Shown piece by piece: positions 1-12,248 of a DNA stretch of 41,749 nucleotides. A program made the position numbers and the translations under genes. The stretch is from an uncultured Clostridia bacterium (GTDB lineage: Bacteria; Bacillota; Clostridia; Oscillospirales; UBA644), in contig CAMZEM010000006.1 of assembly GCA_947305805.1 (NCBI GenBank), positions 1 through 41,749 of the forward strand, written 5' to 3'. The notes under the pieces were generated by a model. The model worked only from the letters and a program-made list of their open reading frames with translations, did no database searches and was not told where the DNA came from. Every line of letters starts with the position of its first letter. The stretch's first letter is position 1.

Positions 1-1706
1 GAGCCGTCGTAAAGAGTGACTTTACAGTCAACTACCGGATATCCCGCAAGTACGCCGGACTGCATTGCGCCCTGGATACCTGCGTCTACCGCAGGAATGT
101 ATTCCTTCGGTACTGAGCCGCCGACAACTTTGTTTATAAACTCGTAGCCCTTGCCGGGTTCGTTCGGTTCAACGATGATTTTAACGTGACCGTACTGACC
201 TTTACCGCCGGACTGACGGGCATATTTCGTATCCTGGTCAACGGTGTTTCGTATCGCCTCTTTGTATGCGACCTGGGGTTTGCCTACGTTTGCCTCAACT
301 TTAAATTCGCGCAGCATTCTGTCTACGATTATTTCAAGATGAAGCTCGCCCATACCCGCTATGATGGTCTGTCCCGTTTCTTCATCGGTATAAGTTTTGA
401 ATGTCGGGTCTTCTTCGGCGAGTTTGGAAAGAGCGATGCTCATTTTTTCCTGACCCGCTTTTGTTTTCGGCTCGATAGCAACTCTTATAACCGGTTCGGG
501 GAATTCCATCGATTCGAGAATAATGGGTTTATCTTCCACGCAGAGAGAATCACCGGTTGTGGTGTTTTTGAGACCGACGGCGGCAACAATGTCGCCCGCA
601 TATGCCTCTTCAAGGTCCTCTCTGTGGTTTGCGTGCATAAGAAGAATACGTCCGAGACGTTCGCGGCCGCCTTTCGTTGCGTTTTTAACGGTCTGGCCGG
701 CGCTTACTTTTCCCGAATAAATTCTGAAAAAGCAAAGTTTACCTACGAACGGGTCTGTCATAATTTTAAACGCGAGGGCTGAAAACGGCTCTGTGTCGCT
801 CGCCTTGCGCTCGTCTTCTTCGCCTGTGTCGGGATCGACACCCCTGATTGCGGGAATATCAACCGGAGACGGCAGATAAGCAACGATTGCGTCAAGAAGT
901 TTCTGAACGCCTTTGTTTCTGTATGACGTGCCGCATACTACGGGAACGATTCTGTTCGCTATCGTTCCGGAGCGGAGACATCTTTTAATCTCTTCTTCGG
1001 TAATTTCTTCGCCTTCAAGGTATTTTTCCATTACGGCTTCGTCTTCCTCGGCGCACGCTTCAATCATCTTGGTTCTGTATTCTTCCGCAAGAGCGAGCAT
1101 GTCTTCGGGGATAGCCTCAACGCGCATATCGTTACCCATTTCGTCGTAATAAACGTCTGCGGTCATTTCCACGAGGTCTATAACTCCGCGGAAAGTTTCC
1201 TGAGAGCCTATCGGAAGCTGAATGGGAACGGCGTTGCATTTAAGACGGTCGTGCATCATTCTTACCACGCGGTAAAAATCGGCACCCATGATATCCATCT
1301 TGTTAACGTAAGCCATACGGGGTACTTTATATTTGTCAGCTTGTCTCCAAACTGTTTCAGACTGGGGTTCAACGCCGCCCTTTGCACAGAAAACGGTTAC
1401 GGATCCGTCGAGAACTCTTAAAGATCTTTCAACTTCAACCGTGAAATCCACGTGACCGGGAGTGTCGATTATGTTGAGCCTGTGACCTTTCCAGTATGCA
1501 GTAGTCGCAGCGGAAGTGATGGTAATACCTCTTTCCTGCTCCTGCGCCATGAAGTCCATGGTTGCAGTGCCTTCGTGTGTTTCACCGAGTTTGTGATTAA
1601 CGCCGGTGTAATACAGTATACGCTCGGTGGTCGTTGTTTTGCCCGCGTCGATATGAGCCATTATGCCGATATTGCGGTAAAGCTCAATTGGGTATTGTCT
1701 GGGCAT
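1..1706 (-). CDS. fusA: Elongation factor G, partial (C-terminus beyond left edge)
   Basis: Minus-strand translation starts [36 protein letters not shown] (P-loop GTPase) with [19 protein letters not shown]; the frame is open to the window edge, with EF-G-like [21 protein letters not shown] near the edge. ATG at 1706. Confidence 0.97.
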   Translation of the reverse strand, partial: MPRQYPIELYRNIGIMAHIDAGKTTTTERILYYTGVNHKLGETHEGTATMDFMAQEQERGITITSAATTAYWKGHRLNIIDTPGHVDFTVEVERSLRVLDGSVTVFCAKGGVEPQSETVWRQADKYKVPRMAYVNKMDIMGADFYRVVRMMHDRLKCNAVPIQLPIGSQETFRGVIDLVEMTADVYYDEMGNDMRVEAIPEDMLALAEEYRTKMIEACAEEDEAVMEKYLEGEEITEEEIKRCLRSGTIANRIVPVVCGTSYRNKGVQKLLDAIVAYLPSPVDIPAIRGVDPDTGEEDERKASDTEPFSALAFKIMTDPFVGKLCFFRIYSGKVSAGQTVKNATKGGRERLGRILLMHANHREDLEEAYAGDIVAAVGLKNTTTGDSLCVEDKPIILESMEFPEPVIRVAIEPKTKAGQEKMSIALSKLAEEDPTFKTYTDEETGQTIIAGMGELHLEIIVDRMLREFKVEANVGKPQVAYKEAIRNTVDQDTKYARQSGGKGQYGHVKIIVEPNEPGKGYEFINKVVGGSVPKEYIPAVDAGIQGAMQSGVLAGYPVVDCKVTLYDG

Positions 1707-1739
1707 TTACTTATCCTTTCGAAAACGAGATTTTTACCA

Positions 1740-2210
1740 TTACCATCTGAAATGAGCAAACGCTTTGTTAGCTTCTGCCATCTTGTGGGTGTCTTCTTTC
1801 TTCTTGAAAGCACCGCCCTGATTGTTGATGGCGTCGAGGATTTCGTTTGCAAGTCTTTCTTTCATTGTGCGTTCGTTGCGTGAACGCGCGTATGTCGTGA
1901 GCCAACGCAGACCAAGGGTAACTCTTCTTTCGGGACGAACCTCCATAGGTACCTGGTAGTTGGAACCGCCGACACGCTTAGCCTTGACTTCGAGAACGGG
2001 CATTATGTTCTCCATTGCCTGTTCGTATACTTCAAGCGGATTTTTGCCTGTTTTTTCTTTTACGATATCGAATGCGTCGTAAACTATTTTCTGGGCAACG
2101 CCTTTTTTGCCGTCATACATAACGCTGTTGACGAGCTTTGATACGAGCTGGCTGCCGTAAATAGGATCGGGGAGAACCTCACGCTTGGGTATGTTTCCTC
2201 TTCTGGGCAC
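1740..2210 (-). CDS. rpsG: 30S ribosomal protein S7
   Basis: [36 protein letters not shown]...; a GTG start at 2210 is preferred over the tracked ATG at 2228 because the ATG overlaps the Shine-Dalgarno (ATGAAGGAGGGAAGTAAAGTG). Confidence 0.95.
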   Translation of the reverse strand: MPRRGNIPKREVLPDPIYGSQLVSKLVNSVMYDGKKGVAQKIVYDAFDIVKEKTGKNPLEVYEQAMENIMPVLEVKAKRVGGSNYQVPMEVRPERRVTLGLRWLTTYARSRNERTMKERLANEILDAINNQGGAFKKKEDTHKMAEANKAFAHFRW

Positions 2211-2359
2211 TTTACTTCCCTCCTTCATTATTGATAAATGAGTTCATCGGTACTCGAAAGCAAATTTTCTTCCGTCAGCGCTCAGCCAAAATAAATATAT
2301 GTATATTAAAGCTTTCGCTGATGAAAAATCCGAGTAACTTAGGCTTTACGCCTTAATGA

Positions 2360-2782
2360 TTATTTTTTCGCAGCTTTCGGACGTTTTGCGCCGTATTTGG
2401 AACGGGACTGCATTCTGCCCGTTACGCCCTGTGTATCGAGCGTGCCGCGAATGATGTGGTAACGAACGCCCGGTAGATCTCTTACACGGCCGCCTCTGAT
2501 GAGCACTACGCTGTGTTCCTGAAGGTTGTGACCGATTCCGGGAATGTATGTCGTTACTTCCGCCGTGTTTGTAAGACGTACTCTTGCTATTTTACGGAGA
2601 GCCGAGTTAGGCTTCTTGGGCGTTTTTGTGCCAACTGAAACGCAAACGCCTCTCTTCTGCGGGTTCGACTGCTCTGTAGGTCTCTTTTTGAGAGAGTTAA
2701 GGCCTTTCTGAAGCGCGGGGGCTGTGGACTTAACGGTAAGAGTCTGTCTTCCTTTACGGACGAGCTGGTTAAATGTAGGCAT
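2360..2782 (-). CDS. rpsL: 30S ribosomal protein S12
   Basis: [13 protein letters not shown]...[11 protein letters not shown]...[31 protein letters not shown] at 2782 preceded by AGGAGGAAAAAC. The tracked upstream ATG is not needed. Confidence 0.97.
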   Translation of the reverse strand: MPTFNQLVRKGRQTLTVKSTAPALQKGLNSLKKRPTEQSNPQKRGVCVSVGTKTPKKPNSALRKIARVRLTNTAEVTTYIPGIGHNLQEHSVVLIRGGRVRDLPGVRYHIIRGTLDTQGVTGRMQSRSKYGAKRPKAAKK

Positions 2783-2903
2783 GTTTTTCCTCCTTTTCTT
2801 CAAATTTATTATATTAAACAAATAATATAAGCGTTTTAAAGATTGTCTGCGAGCCGAAAAAGTGCATAATTATCCTATATTTTTTCCGTCGTGAACATTT
2901 GAT

Positions 2904-2932
2904 AGTATAGCATAAATTATAACTTTTTTCAA
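2904..2932 (-). promoter_or_regulatory. Sigma-A-like promoter for rpsL-rpsG-fusA
   Basis: Minus strand TTGAAA-N17-TATACT. Confidence 0.6.
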
Positions 2933-2973
2933 GACTGAATTCTTAATTTTTTTCGAACAAACATTGATTTTTG

Positions 2974-3004
2974 GCTTTCGGAACGGATTTACCGCTCCGA
3001 AAGC
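2974..3004. other. Stable hairpin just downstream of the rpoC stop codon
   Basis: Inverted repeat GCTTTCGGA ... TCCGAAAGC (9-bp arms, extendable); no clean U-tract on the rpoC strand. Confidence 0.5.
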
Positions 3005-3016
3005 TCATATTTTTCG

Positions 3017-6000
3017 TCAAACAGCGCTTTCCGCACCGTCAAGTTCGGTAACTTCAACGTTTCTGTATCTTTCAAGACCCGTACCTGCGGGGATAAGCTT
3101 GCCGATGATAACGTTTTCTTTAAGTCCCACGAGCATATCGGTCTTGCCCTTGATTGCGGCATCGGTGAGAATCTTCGTTGTCTCCTGGAACGATGCGGCG
3201 GAGAGGAAGCTTTCGGTTGCAAGAGCGGACTTTGTGATACCGAGAAGCACGGTCTGGAATTCTGCGGGCGCGGCGTCGGGGTTTGCGGCAAGAAGCTTGC
3301 GGTTAACGTCTTTAACCTCTGCTCTGTCGGCAATTGCGCCGAGCATGAATCCTGTATCGCCCGGTTCGGTAATACGAACTTTTCTCATCATCTGGCGGAT
3401 GATGATTTCAATGTGCTTATCGTTGATATCAACGGCCTGGCTGTGGTAAACCTTCTGAATTTCCTGAGTAATGTATTCTTCTACGGCGGCTTCGGACTTG
3501 ACTCTCAGAATATCCTGCGGGTCCTGTGCGCCTTCGGTCAGTTCCTGACCTTTGCGGATAAAGTCGCCTTCGTGAACTTTGAGCCTTGCTCCGTACGGAA
3601 TGAGATACTGGCATATCTCGCCTGTTTCGGAGTTCTTTATTACGGCGTATCTTGCGTGTTTCATTTCCTGGAATGAAAGGTCGCCGTTGATTTCGGAGAG
3701 AATTGCGAGCATCTTCGGGTGACGGGCTTCGAAAAGCTCCTGGACACGCGGAAGACCCTGTGTAATATCCGAGCTGCCCGCAACGCCGCCGGTGTGGAAC
3801 GTTCTCATGGTCAGCTGCGTACCGGGTTCACCGATGGACTGAGCCGCTATGATACCTACCGCTTCGCCGACGTTTACGGTTTCGGAAGTTGCAAGGTTCA
3901 TACCGTAGCATTTTGCGCAAACGCCGTAACGGCATTCGCAGGTGAGAACGGAGCGGAGCTTGAGTTCCTTGAATCCTGCTGCAACAATGCGTTTTGCGTC
4001 CGCATCGCGGATATATCTTGTATTCGGGACGATAATTTCGCCTGTTTTCGGATCTACAACGTCTTCAACGGGGAATCTGCCGATAAGTCTGTTCTGGAAG
4101 CTTTCGATTACTTCGTCTCCGTTGACTATATCGCGAACGACTATGCCGTCGGTGGAGCCGCAGTCGTCTTCTCTTACTATAACGTCCTGCGAAACGTCAA
4201 CGAGTCTTCTTGTAAGATAACCGGAGTCAGCAGTTCTGAGAGCGGTATCTGCCTGACCTTTTCTCGCGCCTTTCGAAGATACGAAATATTCGAGAACGGT
4301 AAGTCCTTCACGGAAGTTTGCTCTGATGGGAACGTCAACCGTTCGTCCGGTTGTGTTTGCCATAAGTCCGCGCATACCGCAAAGCTGTCTTATCTGGTCG
4401 ATAGAGCCGCGGGCGCCGGATACAGCCATCATGTTTATCGGGTTGAACGCGCTGAGGTTCTGCTGAAGTTTCTTCGTAACTTCGCCCGTGGTGTTGTTCC
4501 ATACGGTAACAACCTGAGCGTAACGCTCGTCGTCGGAAATAAGACCTCTTCTGAAGTTGCGTGTAATATTTTCGATTTCAGCGTCTGCCTGACGTACGAG
4601 TTCAACCTTTTCGGTCGGAATTTACATATCGCTTACGGAGATGGTTATCGCGCCTTTCGTGGAATACTTGTAACCCTGAGACTTGATCATGTCAAGCACT
4701 TCGGCGGTCCTTGTTATTCCGTGAACCTTTATGCAGCGGTCGATGATCTTTTTGAGTTCGGACTTTTTGGCAACGTTCGTTATTTCAAGGTCGAAAATCT
4801 TTTCGGGGTCCGATCTGTCAACAAATCCGAGATCCTGAGGAATGGGACGGTTGAATATTATCTGACCTACGGTTGCGTTTATAAGTCTTGTTTCGATTTT
4901 GCCGTTATATTCTTTGCGAACTCTTACCTTGATGGGAGCGTGAAGTCCCACTGCGCCGGCATCGTATGCCATAAGAGCTTCGTCAAAGTCTTTGAACATT
5001 TTGCCTACGCCCGGTTCGGTATCTTTAATAATGGTAAGATAGTACGAGCCGAGGATCATATCCTGAGACGGTACCGCAACGGGCATACCGTCCTGAGGAC
5101 GCAGCAGGTTGTTTGCGGAAAGCATGAGGAATCTCGCTTCGGCCTGCGCTTCCGCGGAAAGCGGAACGTGAACTGCCATCTGGTCGCCGTCGAAGTCCGC
5201 ATTGAAAGCGGTACATACGAGCGGATGGAGCTTTAACGCGCGTCCTTCAACGAGAACGGGCTCGAATGCCTGAATACCGAGTCTGTGAAGCGTCGGTGCG
5301 CGGTTGAGAAGAACGGGATATTCCTTTATAACGGTTTCAAGAGCGTCCCATACGGGAGATTCGGCTCTTTCAACCATTTTCTTTGCGCTCTTTATATTCT
5401 GAACGATGCCGAGCTCGGAAAGTCTCTTCATAACGAAGGGTTTGAAGAGCTCGAGCGCCATTTCCTTCGGAAGACCGCACTGGTAAATTTTCAGTTCGGG
5501 GCCTACGACGATAACTGAACGGCCGGAGTAGTCAACACGTTTACCGAGCAGGTTCTGACGGAAACGGCCCTGTTTGCCTTTGAGTATATCCGAAAGTGAT
5601 TTGAGGGCTCTGTTGTTCGGTCCGCTTACGGGTTTTCCGCGTCTGCCGTTATCTATGAGAGCGTCTACCGCTTCCTGAAGCATGCGTTTTTCGTTTCTTA
5701 TGATAATTGCAGGAGCGGAAAGTTCAAGAAGCTTGCGCAGACGGTTGTTTCTGTTTATAACGCGTCTGTAAAGATCGTTTAAGTCGCTTGTTGCAAATCT
5801 GCCGCCGTCAAGCTGAACCATAGGTCTGATTTCGGGCGGAATTACGGGGATAACGTCAAGAATCATCCATTCGGGACGGTTGCCGGACGTTCTGAACGAT
5901 TCAACAACCTCGAATCTCTTGAGAAGCTTTACTTTTTTCTGACCGTTTGAGTCTTTCATCTCGGCTTTGAGCTCTTCTGAAAGCTTGTCAAGGTCAATCT

Positions 6001-6589
6001 CCATGAGAAGTTCCTTTATAGCTTCCGCGCCCATGCCGGCTCTGAAATCGTCGCCGTATTTTTCGTAAAGATCGTTGTATTCTTTTTCGGTAAGGGTCTG
6101 TTTTTTCTTGATTTCGGGAATTCCGCCGTCGTCAAGGACGATATATGAGCCGAAATAGAGCACGCTTTCAAGCTGACGCGGCTGAATATCGAGCATCTGA
6201 CCGAGACGCGAGGGGATACCCTTGAAATACCAGATATGGGAAACCGGAGCAGCAAGCTCGATATGTCCCATTCTTTCGCGGCGGACTTTTGATTTTGTTA
6301 TTTCAACGCCGCAGCGTTCGCAGACCTTGCCTTTGTATCTGAAACGTTTGTATTTTCCGCAGTGACATTCCCAGTCCTTCGTGGGGCCGAAGATACGCTC
6401 GCAGAAAAGTCCGTCTCTTTCGGGTTTAAGCGTTCTGTAATTTATTGTTTCGGGCTTTTTAACCTCACCATGAGACCATGAACGTATCTTTTCGGGAGAT
6501 GCAAGACCGATTCTTATGGATTCAAAAGAGTTGAATTCCATGCCGGAGGAGTATTGATTTGTAATAACGGTTCCTTTTTCAGCACTCAT
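3017..6589 (-). CDS. rpoC: RNA polymerase beta' subunit, interrupted by one in-frame TAA at 4622-4624
   Basis: N-terminal part 4622-6589 ([28 protein letters not shown]...[16 protein letters not shown]...TISVSDM*) and C-terminal part 3017-4621 ([27 protein letters not shown]...[30 protein letters not shown]...) lie in the same frame, separated only by TAA. Confidence 0.95.
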
Positions 6590-6603
6590 TCGCTTTTCCT
6601 CCT

Positions 6604-9600
6604 TTATTCGTCATCGCCGTCGGAGACGTCAAAGTCGCTGTCGTCTTCTTCGTCATCCGCGCCGTAGCCGCTGTAATCGTCTTCAAACGAAACGCCGGTG
6701 TCTCCCGTTTCTTCGCCTATTTCGGATAAAATGTAATCTGCGGAGTTCGGGAAATCAAAATCGCCTTCCGTATTCATTACTTCCTTCGCCTCTTCGGGGG
6801 TGAATTCGCCGTCGTCCGAATCGTCGTAAGAAGTGGTAAGATCTATTTCGTGCTGGTCTTTTGCAAGAACTTTAATGTCAAGACCGAGAGACTGAAGCTC
6901 TTTAACGAGTACCTTGAAGCTTTCGGGAATACCCGGCTCTGGTACGTTTTTGCCTTTGACAATCGATTCAAACGTTTTAACTCTGCCCACAACGTCGTCG
7001 GATTTAACGGTAAGCATTTCCTGAAGCGTATATGCGGAGCCGTAAGCTTCGAGAGCCCAGACTTCCATTTCTCCGAAACGCTGTCCGCCGAACTGAGCTT
7101 TACCGCCGAGAGGCTGCTGCGTTACGAGAGAGTACGGACCGGTTGAACGCGCGTGAATCTTATCGTCAACAAGGTGATGCAATTTGAGGTAATACATATA
7201 TCCGACGGTAACTTCGCCGTCGAAGAGTTCACCGGTTCTTCCGTCGTAAAGCACGGTTTTACCGGTTTTGTCAAGTCCGGCAAGTTCGAGACATTTTGAT
7301 ATGTCCGTTTCTTTTACGCCGTCGAATACGGGGGTTTCTATCTTCCAGCCGAGCGCCTTTGCGGCATAGCCGAGGTGAACTTCGAGCACCTGACCGATAT
7401 TCATACGCGAAGGAACGCCGAGCGGGTTGAGAACGATATCGAGAGGTGTTCCGTCGGGGAGGAACGGCATGTCTTCCTGCGGAAGAATTCTCGAAACAAC
7501 GCCTTTGTTGCCGTGGCGGCCCGCCATCTTGTCGCCTACAGAGATCTTACGTCTCTGTGCGATATATACGCGGACTACCATATTTGTTGAGGGTGAAAGC
7601 TCCGTGGAGTTTTCTCTCGTGAAGACCTTAACGTCAACAACGATACCGTTTTCGCCGTGGGGAACTTTAAGGCTTGCGTCTCTTACTTCCCTGGACTTTT
7701 CACCGAATATCGCTCTGAGAAGACGTTCTTCCGCGGTCTGTTCGGCATCGCCTTTCGGGGATACTTTGCCGACGAGAATGTCGCCCGCTCTTACTTCCGC
7801 GCCGATACGGATTATACCGCGTTCGTCGAGGTCGGCAAGAAGGTCTTTCGAAACGCCCGGAATATCGTTTGTGATCTCTTCGGGGCCGAGCTTCGTTTCT
7901 TTTGCGTCGATTTCGTATTCTTCAACGTGAATTGAAGTGAAAGTATCTTCCTTAACGAGTTTTTCGTTGAGCAGTACGGCGTCTTCGTAGTTGTAGCCTT
8001 CCCACGTCATAAAGCCGATAAGCATATTCTTACCGAGTGAAAGCTCGCCGTTTGAAGTTGCGGGGCCGTCTGCGATAACGTCGCCTTTCTTAATGATGTC
8101 GCCGACGTTTACTATCGGGCGCTGGTTGATACAGGTGCCCTGGTTTGAACGGAGGAATTTGATAATCGGGTATTCCTCGGTTTCTCCGTTGTCTTTTCTG
8201 ATTTTGATTTCCGTTGCGGAAACGTACGTTACTATGCCGTCGCATTTTGATACTACGCATACGCCGCTGTCTACCGCCGCGCGGTATTCCATACCGGTAC
8301 CTACTATCGGAGATTCGGTTTTAAGAAGGGGAACCGCCTGGCGCTGCATGTTCGCACCCATAAGGGCGCGGATAGCGTCGTCGTTTTCAAGGAACGGTAT
8401 CATGGAGGTTGCTACCGAAACAACCTGTTTCGGGGAAATATCTATGTAGTCAACCTTTTCTTTTTCAACTTCGGCAATGTTTTCTCTGTGGCGGACCGCA
8501 ACCTTCGCTCTGAGAAGTCTGTTCTGCTCGTCGCGCGGCTCATTTGCCTGAGCAACAACGTAGTTATCCTCTTCGTCGGCAGTCATATATCTGACTTCTT
8601 CGGAGATAACGCCCGTTGCCTTGTCTATCGGATGATAAGGCGCTTCGATAAAGCCGTATTCGTTGATTCTCGCAAAAGATGCGAGGTATGAAATAAGACC
8701 GATGTTAGGACCTTCGGGGGTTTCAACGGGACACATGCGTCCGTAGTGCGAGTAGTGAACGTCACGTACGTCGAAACCTGCACGGTCACGGGTAAGACCG
8801 CCGGGACCGAGGGCGGAAAGTCTTCTCTTGTGGGTAATTTCCGCAAGGGGGTTCGACTGGTCCATAAACTGCGAAAGGGGAGAAGATCCGAAAAACTCGC
8901 GGATTGCGGCGATTACGGGTCTTGAATTGAGAAGAGAGGTAGGCGTTGCCTCGGCAACGTTCTGCATATTCATTCTCTCTCTTACGGCTCTTTCCATTCT
9001 TGTAAAGCCGATTCTCAGCTGATTCTGAAGAAGTTCGCCTACGCAGCGGATACGGCGGTTGCCCAGATGGTCGATATCGTCCGTGGAACCGATGCCGTAG
9101 TAAAGACCGAGCAGATAGTTAACGGCTGAGAAGAGGTCTTCGTTGCAGATGGTGTTGGGGGTGAGCTCGGAAAGGCGTTCTCTCGCCATTTCCATTATTT
9201 CCTTATCGGTAGAGCATTTTTCGAGAATATCGCAAAGAACGGGGAATTTAACCCATTCGCGTACGCCCGCTTCGCGCGGATCGAAATTAACGAAGTTTTT
9301 CATATCAACCATATTGTTGGAAAATACTCTTACTTCGCGCTCTTCAATATTGAGATAAACCTCGTAAGCGCCGCTTGCCTCGATTTTGAGCGCCTGGTCT
9401 CTCGTAAGCGGTTTTCCGTCAACGTCGGCTATTATTTCGCCCGTAAGGGGATCTGAAACGGGGCGTGAAAGGATTTTGCCGCTGATACGGTTGCCGAGAG
9501 CGAGCTTCTTATTGTATTTATAACGTCCTACGCGCGTAAGATCGTACGTTCTTTCGCTGAAAAACAGATTGTCTATATGCGCGATCGCGCCGTCAACCGT

Positions 9601-10368
9601 TGCGGGTTCGCCCGGACGGAGCTTTCTGTAAAGTTCGAGAAGGGCGGTGGAACGGTTTGTGGAGGTGTCTTTTTCGAGCGTTGAGAGGATTCTCGGATCG
9701 TCTTCGCCGAATACTTCCTTTATCTTCTCGTCGGTGTCAATGCCGAATGCGCGGAGAAGGGTTGTAACGGGAACTTTCTTGCCTTTGTCCACTCTTACGT
9801 ATATAACGTCGTTGGCGTCGCTTTCAAATTCAACCCACGGTCCTCTGTTAGGCATAACCGTGCCGCTGAAGAGCTTGTTGCCCGCTTTGTCCATATCGTA
9901 GGCAAAGTAAACGCCGGGTGAACGGACGAGCTGTGAAACTACGACACGCTCGGCCCCGTTGATAATAAAAGTTCCGGTTTCCGTCATCAGCGGGAAGTCT
10001 CCGAAGAAAATTTCGGTTTCCTTGATATCCTGAGTCTGTGTGTTCGTAAGACGGCAGATTACTTTGAGCGGAGCGGCGTATGTGGCGTCGCGTTCCTTGC
10101 ATTCGCCGATGGTATACTTCGGTGTTTTCTCGAGTTTGTAGTCAATGTAATCGAGAACAATCGTGCCCGTATGGTCCTCAATATGCGAAGATTCTTTGAG
10201 TACGGAAGGGATTCCTTCTTCGACAAACCACTTGTAGCTGTTGAGCTGAATGTCGATAAGATTGGGAATTTCCTGCACTTCTTTGATCTTTGCGAAGTTT
10301 ACTCGCGTGTTTTTTCCGAGTTGCTCGTAATGAGCTCCGACTGTCATGGGATCGACCGTTGGGGTCAT
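6604..10368 (-). CDS. rpoB: RNA polymerase beta subunit
   Basis: 1254 aa; [67 protein letters not shown] and [38 protein letters not shown] upstream of ATG 10368. Confidence 0.98.
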   Translation of the reverse strand: MTPTVDPMTVGAHYEQLGKNTRVNFAKIKEVQEIPNLIDIQLNSYKWFVEEGIPSVLKESSHIEDHTGTIVLDYIDYKLEKTPKYTIGECKERDATYAAPLKVICRLTNTQTQDIKETEIFFGDFPLMTETGTFIINGAERVVVSQLVRSPGVYFAYDMDKAGNKLFSGTVMPNRGPWVEFESDANDVIYVRVDKGKKVPVTTLLRAFGIDTDEKIKEVFGEDDPRILSTLEKDTSTNRSTALLELYRKLRPGEPATVDGAIAHIDNLFFSERTYDLTRVGRYKYNKKLALGNRISGKILSRPVSDPLTGEIIADVDGKPLTRDQALKIEASGAYEVYLNIEEREVRVFSNNMVDMKNFVNFDPREAGVREWVKFPVLCDILEKCSTDKEIMEMARERLSELTPNTICNEDLFSAVNYLLGLYYGIGSTDDIDHLGNRRIRCVGELLQNQLRIGFTRMERAVRERMNMQNVAEATPTSLLNSRPVIAAIREFFGSSPLSQFMDQSNPLAEITHKRRLSALGPGGLTRDRAGFDVRDVHYSHYGRMCPVETPEGPNIGLISYLASFARINEYGFIEAPYHPIDKATGVISEEVRYMTADEEDNYVVAQANEPRDEQNRLLRAKVAVRHRENIAEVEKEKVDYIDISPKQVVSVATSMIPFLENDDAIRALMGANMQRQAVPLLKTESPIVGTGMEYRAAVDSGVCVVSKCDGIVTYVSATEIKIRKDNGETEEYPIIKFLRSNQGTCINQRPIVNVGDIIKKGDVIADGPATSNGELSLGKNMLIGFMTWEGYNYEDAVLLNEKLVKEDTFTSIHVEEYEIDAKETKLGPEEITNDIPGVSKDLLADLDERGIIRIGAEVRAGDILVGKVSPKGDAEQTAEERLLRAIFGEKSREVRDASLKVPHGENGIVVDVKVFTRENSTELSPSTNMVVRVYIAQRRKISVGDKMAGRHGNKGVVSRILPQEDMPFLPDGTPLDIVLNPLGVPSRMNIGQVLEVHLGYAAKALGWKIETPVFDGVKETDISKCLELAGLDKTGKTVLYDGRTGELFDGEVTVGYMYYLKLHHLVDDKIHARSTGPYSLVTQQPLGGKAQFGGQRFGEMEVWALEAYGSAYTLQEMLTVKSDDVVGRVKTFESIVKGKNVPEPGIPESFKVLVKELQSLGLDIKVLAKDQHEIDLTTSYDDSDDGEFTPEEAKEVMNTEGDFDFPNSADYILSEIGEETGDTGVSFEDDYSGYGADDEEDDSDFDVSDGDDE

Positions 10369-10412
10369 ACGCTATCATCCTCCGTTTTATGTTTGTAAAT
10401 TTTAAAAACCAC

Positions 10413-10441
10413 TTGATTTTTTCTCCGATGTATGCTATAAT
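10413..10441 (+). promoter_or_regulatory. Candidate forward promoter toward purH, inside the rpoB leader
   Basis: TTGATT-N17-TATAAT on the plus strand. Confidence 0.5.
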
Positions 10442-10539
10442 GACATATCAGTCGGAGAACGGAACGGTATTTTTCCGTCCGCCGCGCCTCATCGGAATAT
10501 CCCGGAAAAGGGCAAAAAACGGATAAGGTGCAGATTATA

Positions 10540-10568
10540 ATTATATCATAACCAACGCAATATGTCAA
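10540..10568 (-). promoter_or_regulatory. Consensus sigma-A promoter for rpoBC
   Basis: Minus strand TTGACA-N17-TATAAT (perfect hexamers). Confidence 0.75.
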
Positions 10569-10676
10569 GCTTTCAACCCATTTTGGGGACGTGTTTTTTA
10601 AAACTGTAGCAATTAACGAAATTTTGCCAAAAACTCACCGCTTAATTGTTAAAAATATACAAACGAGGTAAAATCT

Positions 10677-12215
10677 ATGAAGAGAGCATTACTCAGTGTT
10701 TCCGATAAGACGGGAATAGTGGAATTTGCAAAAGAGCTGGCCTCTCTGGGCTACGAAATTCTGTCCACGGGCGGAACCGCCAAAGCTCTTCGCGATAACG
10801 GAATCGCCGTTACAAACGTAAGCGACGTTACCGGTTTTCCGGAGTGTCTCGACGGCCGTGTAAAAACGCTTCACCCGATGATTCATGCCGGCATACTCGC
10901 AATGAGAAGCAATCCCGAACATATGAAACAGATAAAGGAGCTCGGCGTTGAACCGATAGACATTATAGCCATAAACCTTTATCCTTTCAAGAAAACGATA
11001 CTCAAAGAGGGCACGACTTTTGAGGAAGCCGTTGAAAATATCGATATAGGCGGTCCTACAATGATTCGCGCGGCGGCAAAAAACCACCCCGACGTTGCCG
11101 TAATAGTCGACCCCGCGGATTATGCGCCGATAATTGAGCAGCTCAAAAACGGCGGAATAAGCCTTGAAGCGAAAAAAGAGCTTGCGCTTAAAGTTTTCGA
11201 GCATACTGCCGCTTACGACGCGCTTATTGCCGACTATTTCAGAAAACAGCTCGGAAAATCTCCTTTTGCGGATAACCTCACGCTTACTTTCGAAAAAGTT
11301 CAGACGATGCGTTACGGCGAAAACCCGCATCAGAACGCGGCGTTCTATAAACAGATAGGTCATTACGAAGGCACTCTTGCCGAGGCGCAGCAGCTTTCGG
11401 GCAAAGAGCTTTCCTATAATAATATTAACGATACAAACGGCGCTCTCGACCTTCTCAAAGAGTTTGAAGGAAAAACCGCGGTTGTTGCGGTAAAACACGC
11501 TAATCCCTGCGGCGTAGGCACGGGCGAAACGGTATTTGAAGCGTATATGAACGCTTACAATGCCGACCCCGTATCGATTTACGGCGGAATAGTGGCGGTA
11601 AACGCAACGGTTGACGCAAAAACAGCCGAAAAAATGCACGAGATATTCCTTGAAATAGTTATCGCTCCCGATTTTACGGAAGAGGCGGTAAAAATTCTTG
11701 CGGCAAAGCCGAATCTGAGAATTATGAAGCTTCCCGCAATAGCAAAGAGAAACACTCCCGATATGCTCGATATGAAAAAAGTTGCCGGCGGGTTGCTCGT
11801 TCAGGAGCTTGACTGTTCGCTTTACGGCGGAGAGCTTAAATGCGTAACCGACAGAGCTCCCACGGCAGAAGAGATGAAAGCGCTCGATTTCGGCTGGACT
11901 GTTGTTAAACATACAAAATCGAATGCGATAGTCCTTGCAAGGGAAAATATGACAACAGGCGTAGGCCCCGGTCAGACAAACCGCATTACCGCGCTTGAAC
12001 TCGCCGTAAAATATGCGGGAGACAAAGCGAAGGGCTCCGTGCTTGCATCCGACGCATTTTTCCCGTTTGACGACTGCGTAGACGCGGCTCACAAAGCCGG
12101 CATTACCGCAATCATTCAGCCGGGCGGATCGATAAGAGACGAAGATTCGATAAAGAAATGCAACGAATACGGCATAGCAATGGTATTTACTGGACAGCGT
12201 CATTTTAAGCATTAA
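10677..12215 (+). CDS. purH: Bifunctional AICAR formyltransferase/IMP cyclohydrolase
   Basis: [38 protein letters not shown]...; [20 protein letters not shown]; full length 512 aa; RBS gaggt. Confidence 0.97.
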   Translation: MKRALLSVSDKTGIVEFAKELASLGYEILSTGGTAKALRDNGIAVTNVSDVTGFPECLDGRVKTLHPMIHAGILAMRSNPEHMKQIKELGVEPIDIIAINLYPFKKTILKEGTTFEEAVENIDIGGPTMIRAAAKNHPDVAVIVDPADYAPIIEQLKNGGISLEAKKELALKVFEHTAAYDALIADYFRKQLGKSPFADNLTLTFEKVQTMRYGENPHQNAAFYKQIGHYEGTLAEAQQLSGKELSYNNINDTNGALDLLKEFEGKTAVVAVKHANPCGVGTGETVFEAYMNAYNADPVSIYGGIVAVNATVDAKTAEKMHEIFLEIVIAPDFTEEAVKILAAKPNLRIMKLPAIAKRNTPDMLDMKKVAGGLLVQELDCSLYGGELKCVTDRAPTAEEMKALDFGWTVVKHTKSNAIVLARENMTTGVGPGQTNRITALELAVKYAGDKAKGSVLASDAFFPFDDCVDAAHKAGITAIIQPGGSIRDEDSIKKCNEYGIAMVFTGQRHFKH

Positions 12216-12248
12216 CGGTAATAAATCAAACGGAAAGAGGTAGTTTTT

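Noticed and set aside
2211-2228. Tracked ATG start of rpsG
   Set aside because: It lies within or upstream of the Shine-Dalgarno sequence; the GTG at 2210 starts the conserved PRRGNIPKR sequence.
4622-4624. Global reassignment of UAA as a sense codon
   Set aside because: Several other genes in the window end at TAA at the expected protein C-terminus (for example rpsG), so TAA is a working stop codon here.
3719-5236. 505-aa plus-strand ORF antisense to rpoC, spanning the in-frame stop
   Set aside because: No family resemblance; a consequence of sense-strand codon bias. It does not explain the rpoC stop.
8800-8900. Rifampicin-resistance substitutions in rpoB
   Set aside because: The region [31 protein letters not shown] differs from E. 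coli only at positions that vary naturally; the main resistance residues (D516, H526, S531 equivalents) look wild type.
10689-12212. 507-aa minus-strand ORF covering nearly all of purH
   Set aside because: Shadow ORF: the sense gene is an unmistakable PurH, and the antisense translation has no recognisable domain; codon bias of the sense strand suppresses antisense stops.
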